Shown: in pieces, positions 58,948 to 64,000 of the stretch
How the letters are laid out: the number at the start of each line of letters is the position of its first letter
Numbering within the stretch: the stretch's first letter is position 1
Assembly: GCF_000427885.1 (NCBI RefSeq)
Contig: NZ_ATYW01000014.1
Span: forward strand, 140,976-204,975
Origin: Glycomyces tenuis DSM 44171
GTDB lineage: Bacteria; Actinomycetota; Actinomycetes; Mycobacteriales; Micromonosporaceae
Direction of reading: 5' to 3'
Length of the DNA stretch: 64,000 bases
The notes under the pieces: generated by a model
Told to the model about the DNA's origin: nothing
The model's input: the letters and a program-made list of their open reading frames with translations, nothing else
The model's database searches: none
Program-made: the position numbers and the translations under genes

Positions 58948-60258
58948 ATGACGCGTAGCACACGTTCGCGTGCGGCCATCGGATCCGTCGCCGCCGCGGC
59001 GCTCGCCCTAGCCGGATGCTCCGGCGCGGGCGGCGGGGGCGGCGAATACGACCCCGATGAAGCAATCGAGCTCGAGATCTCCTGGTGGGGCGACGACGAC
59101 CGCGCCCGCCTCTTCGGCGAGGTCATCGACCTGTTCGAGGAGGAGTACCCCAACATCACCGTCGTCGAGACCCCCGTCGGCGCGCCCGACGACCTCTTCA
59201 ACCGGCTCGCCACCGACTTCGCCGGCGGCGGGAGCACCGCCCCCGACGTCTTCGCGCTCGGCGGCGCCAAGCCGCAGGAGTACGGCGAGCTCGGCGCCCT
59301 GCTCGACCTGTCGACCGTGAGCGAGCAACTCGGCTCCTCGGCCTACCCCGACTTCTCCCTCACCAGCGCCACCGTCGACGACACCCTCTACGGCCTGCCC
59401 ACCGGCGGGAACGCGACGGCCGCGTTCATCAACGTCGGCATCTTCGAGCAGGCCGGCGTCCCGCTCCCTCAAGAGGGCTGGACCTGGGACGACCTCGTCG
59501 CCGCCGCCGGCCAGATCGGCAGCGCCGGCCTCACCAACGAGTCCGGCAACCCGATCTACGGCATCGACCTGCGCATCCAGGACATCATGGGCACCTACGC
59601 GGCCCAGGTGAGCGAGGTCGGCATGTACGACTGGGACGGAAAGCTCGGCGTCGACGCCGGACAGGTCGCCGGCTGGTACGAGATCGAACAGCGGCTCCTC
59701 GCGAACGGCGGCCTGCCCGACCCCTCGGTCGTGACGGCGAACTGGCAGCTGCCGCCCGACCAGCAGCCCTTCACGATCGGCCAGGCCGCGATCACCTTCG
59801 GGTACACCAACCTCATGTCCGCCTACAGCGCCGCAGGTGAAGTCCAGATGATGCTGCCGCCCACCGACACCGAGCTGTCGGGCGTCGCGCTGCTGCCCTC
59901 GGCGTACTGGTCGGTCAACGCCGCGAGCGAGCACCCCCAGGCGGCGGCCATGCTCGTCGACTGGTTCCTCCACGAACCGGCCGCGGCCGAGCTCATCCTC
60001 GACACCCGCGGCGTGCCGTTCAACCCCGACACGCTCGCGGTCGTCTCGCCGCTGCTGGAGGGCCCCGCCAAGACCGCGGCCGACTACGTCGACATCGTCT
60101 TCGACGAGGGCGTCGTCGCCCCGCCGCAGCCCGCGGGCGGCTCGATCATGAACGAGCTGTCCCAGCGCATGGAGGCCGAAGTCCTGTTCGGGCGAATGAC
60201 GCCCGACGAGGCGGCGGCCCAATGGACCGACGAACTCGGAGCCGCGCTCGCGGAATAG
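58948..60258 (+). CDS. CUT1 sugar ABC transporter substrate-binding lipoprotein
   Basis: A 436-residue family 1 solute-binding lipoprotein (lipobox LALAGC, Cys24, then a Gly-rich linker). It has IELEISWWGDDDRARLFGEVIDLFEEEYPNITV and PDVFALGGAKPQEYGELGALLDL. It supplies the binding protein for the permeases encoded on the other side of the divergent promoter. Context of GH43, GH5 and a barrel glycosidase suggests plant cell-wall oligosaccharides. It uses the operator-controlled promoter at 58788. Confidence 0.9.
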   Translation: MTRSTRSRAAIGSVAAAALALAGCSGAGGGGGEYDPDEAIELEISWWGDDDRARLFGEVIDLFEEEYPNITVVETPVGAPDDLFNRLATDFAGGGSTAPDVFALGGAKPQEYGELGALLDLSTVSEQLGSSAYPDFSLTSATVDDTLYGLPTGGNATAAFINVGIFEQAGVPLPQEGWTWDDLVAAAGQIGSAGLTNESGNPIYGIDLRIQDIMGTYAAQVSEVGMYDWDGKLGVDAGQVAGWYEIEQRLLANGGLPDPSVVTANWQLPPDQQPFTIGQAAITFGYTNLMSAYSAAGEVQMMLPPTDTELSGVALLPSAYWSVNAASEHPQAAAMLVDWFLHEPAAAELILDTRGVPFNPDTLAVVSPLLEGPAKTAADYVDIVFDEGVVAPPQPAGGSIMNELSQRMEAEVLFGRMTPDEAAAQWTDELGAALAE

Positions 60259-60311
60259 CCCGCGCCCGATCGGCACTGTGCTCCATCGGCCCCGTGCCCG
60301 ATCGACCCCGA

Positions 60312-60341
60312 GGAGGCGGGCCTGACGCCCGGCCCGCCTCC
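60312..60341. terminator. Hairpin between lipoprotein and glycosidase genes
   Basis: GGAGGCGGGCC and GGCCCGCCTCC form an 11-bp stem with an 8-base loop. It may set different levels for the lipoprotein and the following enzyme. Confidence 0.55.
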
Positions 60342-60368
60342 CGTTCGCACCACCACGCTCGGAGGACC

Positions 60369-62027
60369 ATGACGAAGGCGATCGAGGCGGCGCTGAGCCG
60401 CCTGCGCGCGGGCGACCCGGTCTCCCGCTCCGGCATCGCGGGCTCGGGGCTCGGCGCGGAACTCACCGCGGCGGGTGTCGGCTTCGCCGCCGTCGGCGGG
60501 CCGCTCGAGGAGCGCTGGCACCGCGCGCTCGCGGAGCTCGAGCAGTGCGTCCGCCCCCTCGCGGGCGGCGCCCCCGTCCTCAACGAGGGCGGGGTCTACG
60601 CGGGCGCGTGGCTCGAGAGCACCGGCACGATCAACGCCGAAGTGCTCGCCCGCTTCGCCCCCGGCATCGCGCGCGAGACCCACCTGCGCTTCGCCGAGCA
60701 CCAGCGAGGCGACGGCATGATCCCCTACAAGCTCACCGACGACGGCCCCGGCTTCAGTCAGATCCAGATCGTCACGCCGCTGGCGCGCACCGTATGGCGC
60801 CACCATGAGCTCACCGGAGGCGACGAGCCCTTCCTGGAGACGATGTACCGCGCGATGGCGCGCTACGACGACTGGCTCGCGCGGTTCCGCGACACACGCC
60901 GCACCGGCGCGGTGGAGGCGTTCTGCGCCTTCGACACCGGCCACGACCTCTCACCGCGGTTCTGGTTCGCGCCGGACCGCGCCTTCCGCGGCGACGCCCG
61001 CCGGTGCGACCCCGATTCGCCGATCCTGCCCTATGCGGCGCCCGACCTCACCGCCAACGTCGCCTGCCAGCGGGCCTACCTCGCGCGGATCGCCGAAGCG
61101 CTCGGCGAGGACGGCGAACCGTGGCGGCGCAAGGCGCGAGCCTCGGTCGCGGCGCTGTACGCCCAGTGCTTCGACCCCGACGACGGGACCTTCTACGACC
61201 GGGACCGATCGGGGAGGCACGTCCGGATCCAGTCCGATGTGCTGCTGCGGGTCCTGGCCTGCGAGATCGGCGACGAGGAGTTCTTCACACGAGCACTGGG
61301 CGCCTACCTGATGAACACCCGCAAGTTCCTCTCGCACCACGGCTTCACCTCGCTCGCGCTCGACGACCCGCGCTTCGACGCCGACGCCTCGCGCAACTCC
61401 TGGGGCGGGCCGGTCAACCTCCTCAGCCTGCTGCGCGCCCCCGACGCCTTCGAGCACCACGGCCACGTCGCGGAGCTCGCCGTGGCCGCCGCCCCGCCGC
61501 TGGCCGCGTTGGCCGCCGCGGACCGCTTCCCGCAGTGCCTCGACCCCTGGTCCGGCGAAGCGGGGTTCACCTCGGTGTACTCGCCGTCGATCCTCTGGTT
61601 CCTGGACACTGTGGAACGGAGTTTCGGGATCCTGCCGCGTCCCGGCGGCGAAGTGTGGTTCACCGGGCTGCCGCCGACGCGGCTCGACCACGGCGCCGCC
61701 GCGGCGGCGACCGCCTACGCGCGGCGCGTCGGCGGAGCCGAGTACGAGCTGGCGGCCGACGACGAGCGTGCCGAAGTGCACCGCGACGGCGCGCCGCGGT
61801 GGGCCTTCCCGCGCGGGTGGCGGATCGAGACGGACGCGGCGGGCGAGGTGCGGGCGGTCGTCGGCATGAGCCCCGCGGTGGTCACTGGGGAGCTCGAGAC
61901 CTGTCGCGCGGACGCCGGGTCCGCGCGTCTGGCGCTGTCGCTCGCGGCCAACGAGCGGATCGAGCTCGACGCCGAAGGCCGGATCACCGGCAGAACGGCG
62001 GTGTCGTTCGTCCCGCCCGCCTTCTAG
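60369..62027 (+). CDS. (Alpha/alpha)6-barrel glycosidase, MGH1/GH63-like
   Basis: A 552-residue cytoplasmic protein. It has the helical-barrel features of the GH37/GH63/MGH1-like group: LNEGGVYAGAWLESTGTINAEVLARFAPG, HQRGDGMIPYKLTDDGPGF, CAFDTGHDLSPRFWF, DLTANVACQRAYLARIAEALGE, CFDPDDGTFYDRD and SRNSWGGPVNLLSLLRAPDAF. The enzyme activity cannot be assigned; acidic residues in these loops are candidate catalysts. GGAGG four bases before the ATG. It shares the operon with the sugar-binding lipoprotein and is convergent with the GH43 gene. Confidence 0.7.
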   Translation: MTKAIEAALSRLRAGDPVSRSGIAGSGLGAELTAAGVGFAAVGGPLEERWHRALAELEQCVRPLAGGAPVLNEGGVYAGAWLESTGTINAEVLARFAPGIARETHLRFAEHQRGDGMIPYKLTDDGPGFSQIQIVTPLARTVWRHHELTGGDEPFLETMYRAMARYDDWLARFRDTRRTGAVEAFCAFDTGHDLSPRFWFAPDRAFRGDARRCDPDSPILPYAAPDLTANVACQRAYLARIAEALGEDGEPWRRKARASVAALYAQCFDPDDGTFYDRDRSGRHVRIQSDVLLRVLACEIGDEEFFTRALGAYLMNTRKFLSHHGFTSLALDDPRFDADASRNSWGGPVNLLSLLRAPDAFEHHGHVAELAVAAAPPLAALAAADRFPQCLDPWSGEAGFTSVYSPSILWFLDTVERSFGILPRPGGEVWFTGLPPTRLDHGAAAAATAYARRVGGAEYELAADDERAEVHRDGAPRWAFPRGWRIETDAAGEVRAVVGMSPAVVTGELETCRADAGSARLALSLAANERIELDAEGRITGRTAVSFVPPAF

Positions 62028-62030
62028 CGC

Positions 62031-62902
62031 TCAGCGCAGCGCGAGGCCGCCGGGGACCTCCTCGACCTCGATGAAGCGGGCCCGCTCTTCGGGCGTCCGG
62101 TTCGGATGGTGCAGCGCGAGCAGCAGCCGCCCGGCGGCGTCGGCGAAGACCATGCCGTGCCCGCCGTCCCGCGGCCACAGCGCCTCCTCGGCCTGCCGCC
62201 ACGGACCGCGGACGCCGCCGCTCTCGGAGACCGCGACCCCCAGCGCGTAGCCGCCCTCGCCCATGCTCGACCACAGCATCAGCAGCTCACCCTCCTTGCT
62301 CCGGTGCAGGAACGGCCCGTCGGTCACGTGCGCGGTCGGCCCCGGCCGGTCGAGCGGGCGCGTCCACGGCGCCTCCGAGGCCGTGAAGAGCAGCAGCGGC
62401 TCGCCGACGGCGCCGCGCAGGTCCGGCGTCAGCCGCACCGCCCGGATCTCGCCGTCGCCGACGTCCTTCCACTCGTGGCAGAACACCATGTAGGGCGTGC
62501 CGTCCTCCACGTGCAGGGTGCCGTCCAGGCACTCCCAGTCGCGAGGCGTGAGCGGCCTCGGCGACCACGGGGCGTACGGGCCCTCCGGGCGCTCGGCGCG
62601 CAGCACCTGGGTGCCGCGGCGGCGCCCTTCCGCCGTGAAGGTCGCGAACATGTAGAACGCGCCGCCGTGGCGGTGCACCTCGGGCGCCCAGTACTGGGTG
62701 TGCGACCAGAAGTCCGCGGGGGCCGGAAGGCAGGGATCGGGCCGTGCCATTCGGCCAGGTCGGTGCTCCAGTACGTGTCGAAGCCGGTCGCCGGGCCCTT
62801 CCAGATGTCCGCGTCGGTGCTCCCGAACAGGTAGAAGCGGTCCTCTTCGGGCACGCGGAGCACGAACGGGTCGCGGATCTGGATCTCGCTCAAGGCGGGC
62901 AT
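62031..62902 (-). pseudogene. GH43 glycosidase disrupted by a one-base frameshift
   Basis: Read in two frames it forms a normal ~290-residue five-bladed propeller of GH43. The N-terminus is MPALSEIQIRDPFVLRVPEEDRFYLFGSTD (catalytic base Asp in IRDPF). After LAEWHGPIPAFRPP the frame shifts to ADFWSHTQYWAPEVHRHGG, then GTLHVEDGTPYMVFCHEW and HVTDGPFLHRSKEGELLMLWSS. Adding one G to the five-G run at 62718-62722 restores one continuous frame. Either a sequencing error or a recent mutation. GGAAG upstream of the ATG. Predicted substrate: arabinan/xylan side chains or related beta/alpha-linked pentoses. Confidence 0.8.
62718..62722 (-). other. Frameshift position in GH43 gene
   Basis: A run of five G (five C in the coding strand) where six would keep R-P-P-A-D-F-W-S in frame. 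Confidence 0.75.
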
Positions 62903-62944
62903 GGGCTTCCTTCCGTCGGCTGCCCGCCATTCTCCTTGGCCGGG

Positions 62945-62984
62945 CGCGCCGCCCGCCGCCGAGGTCCGTGCGGCGGGCGGCGCG
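62945..62984. terminator. Long-stem terminator between GH5 and GH43 genes
   Basis: CGCGCCGCCCGCCG and CGGCGGGCGGCGCG form a perfect 14-bp stem with a 12-base loop, 28 bp beyond the stop of the minus-strand GH5 gene. Confidence 0.7.
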
Positions 62985-63011
62985 GGCTGCGGCCCGAGCC
63001 GGCTCAGGAGC

Positions 63012-64000
63012 TCAGACGCTCCACTGCTGGTTGGCGCCGCCCCAGCAGTCGTACTGGTGGAGGCGAGCGCTGTTCGCGGTCGAGGAGTCGATCACGTCGA
63101 GGCACCTGCCCGAGTGTCTGGCGACGATCTCGACGTGGCCGCCGCCGGCGTCGCGCAGCTCCCACTGCTGGTTGGTGCCGCCGTTGCACGACCACTGGAT
63201 GATCCTGGCGCCGTTGGCCGTGGAGGCGGCGTCGACGTCGAGGCATCTGCCGGAGGCCTGCGAGATGATCTGGTAGTAGCCGCCGCCGACCTCCTGGAAC
63301 CGCCATTGCTGGTTGGACCCGCCGTGGCAGTCGTACTGGATGATCTCGGCTCCGTCGGCGGTGGAGCCGCTGACGACGTCGACGCACTTGCCCGAGTTGC
63401 GGTTCACGATGTCGGCGACCTCGCCGCCGTCGCCACCGCCGTCCACGTCGTCGCCCCAGCCGTAGCGGAGTCGGTCGGCGCCGGTCTGGTTGCGGATGCT
63501 CAGGTTCAGGTCGGTGCCCGAGCCGCTGAGCTCGAACATGGAGTACCAGTCATAGCCGATGTCGCCGGGCTTGCCGCCGATGGCGGGCCAGTACGTGCCG
63601 CCCATGCCGTTGGCGCGCATGACCTCGGTGACCGCGCGGATGTGCCGGACGAAGTTGTCGCCGCTGTTCGGGACGCTGTAGTCGAGGCCGGTGCTCATCG
63701 GGGCGCCGAACTCGGTCACGACCGCGCGCGAGGCGCAGTCCCCCAGGCGGGCCTGGACGTGGTCGCGCCAGCCGGCTTCGGTGTTGTCCCCGTAGAAGAA
63801 CGCGTAGTGGTGGAAGGACAGCAGGGTGCCGTCGAAACGGCTGTCGTCGCAGATCGGCCCGAGGTCCTGGCTGTAACCGACGCCGCCGATGAGGACGCGG
63901 CCGGGCGGCGCCGAGTAGTGGTAGTCGAGCCAGTCGGCCGCGAGGTCGCGCCACTCTTGGGAGCTGTAGCCGTGGGGCTCGTTCATCGGCTCGAAGTAGA
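63012..64000 (-). CDS. Secreted GH5-type glycosidase with C-terminal ricin-type lectin (CBM13), 3' part only
   Basis: The window cuts off the N-terminus. The visible part starts in the barrel with YFEPMNEPHGY (acid/base Glu in NEP) and contains VVTEFGAPM (nucleophile Glu) and GGTYWPAIGGKPG. A Gly/Asp linker follows (DDVDGGGDGGEVAD), then a ~120-residue ricin B-type beta-trefoil with three repeats, each ending QQW: SNQQWRF, TNQQWEL and ANQQWSV, with SGKCVDV/SGRCLDV starts. It is probably an endo-acting beta-glucanase or mannanase held on polysaccharide by the lectin domain. The gene stop is TGA at 63012-63014; a terminator follows. Confidence 0.85.
   Translation of the reverse strand, partial: YFEPMNEPHGYSSQEWRDLAADWLDYHYSAPPGRVLIGGVGYSQDLGPICDDSRFDGTLLSFHHYAFFYGDNTEAGWRDHVQARLGDCASRAVVTEFGAPMSTGLDYSVPNSGDNFVRHIRAVTEVMRANGMGGTYWPAIGGKPGDIGYDWYSMFELSGSGTDLNLSIRNQTGADRLRYGWGDDVDGGGDGGEVADIVNRNSGKCVDVVSGSTADGAEIIQYDCHGGSNQQWRFQEVGGGYYQIISQASGRCLDVDAASTANGARIIQWSCNGGTNQQWELRDAGGGHVEIVARHSGRCLDVIDSSTANSARLHQYDCWGGANQQWSV

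Noticed and set aside
1..64000. CRISPR arrays, tRNA/rRNA genes, insertion sequences, phage or antibiotic cluster genes
   Set aside because: No regularly spaced ~30-bp repeats, no cloverleaf sequences noticed, and no transposase, integrase, NRPS or PKS motifs on either strand.

Overview
The window is very GC-rich, with tightly overlapping ATGA/GTGA operons, GTG and TTG starts, LacI/GntR/TetR/AraC regulators and a mycothiol-type GST homologue. This points to a soil- or plant-associated actinomycete. The genus cannot be fixed from sequence alone; a Glycomyces-like organism is a guess. No rRNA, tRNA, CRISPR array, transposase or phage gene was seen.

Layout. 0-4 kb: a GAP-family membrane protein, a truncated siderophore-interacting protein behind an iron-box-like site, and a ClpC-like AAA+ ATPase. 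4-8.6 kb: a four-gene CUT2 sugar importer of the RhaT-P-Q-S / autoinducer-2 type, with a promoter and LacI-type operator, followed by a lone sulfotransferase. 10.2-28.8 kb: the most striking region. Eight overlapping genes encode a peptide ABC importer, a proline iminopeptidase, an Xaa-Pro aminopeptidase and a GH127-type beta-L-arabinofuranosidase. A GntR/FadR regulator follows, then a complete trans-4-hydroxy-L-proline pathway: 2-epimerase, FAD/2Fe-2S D-hydroxyproline dehydrogenase subunits, pyrroline-hydroxycarboxylate deaminase and 2-oxoglutarate-semialdehyde dehydrogenase. Together they read as a system that imports arabinosylated, hydroxyproline-rich peptides (plant extensin or arabinogalactan-protein debris), removes the arabinose and peptide bonds in the cytoplasm, and burns hydroxyproline to 2-oxoglutarate. 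A shared TATGTkACA motif lies upstream of both halves.

28.8-35.7 kb: housekeeping and small systems. These are a DUF2071 protein, a DUF2975/XRE pair, a copper cluster (membrane protein, YcnI, CopC-CopD fusion) behind an inverted repeat overlapping TATAAT, peptide deformylase with an inverted repeat and a possible leader ORF, and ornithine aminotransferase. 35.8-50 kb: an alpha-galactoside island with a secreted GH97 carrying two CBMs, a leaderless GH97 with NPCBM, a CUT1 importer, a GH36 alpha-galactosidase, an aldose 1-epimerase, an AraC regulator and an ABC exporter. The GH97 promoters share a 16-bp site at identical spacing, and the site recurs next to the araC gene.

50-56.5 kb: TetR-regulated redox enzymes (SDR epimerase, aldo/keto reductase, SDR) with clear operators, and a glutathionyl-hydroquinone reductase homologue. 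56.8-64 kb: a plant-polysaccharide cluster. It has a CUT1 importer split across a divergent, LacI-operator-controlled promoter region, an (alpha/alpha)6-barrel glycosidase, a GH43 broken by a one-base frameshift, and the 3' part of a secreted GH5 with a ricin-type lectin domain. Overall the window describes a plant-cell-wall scavenger.
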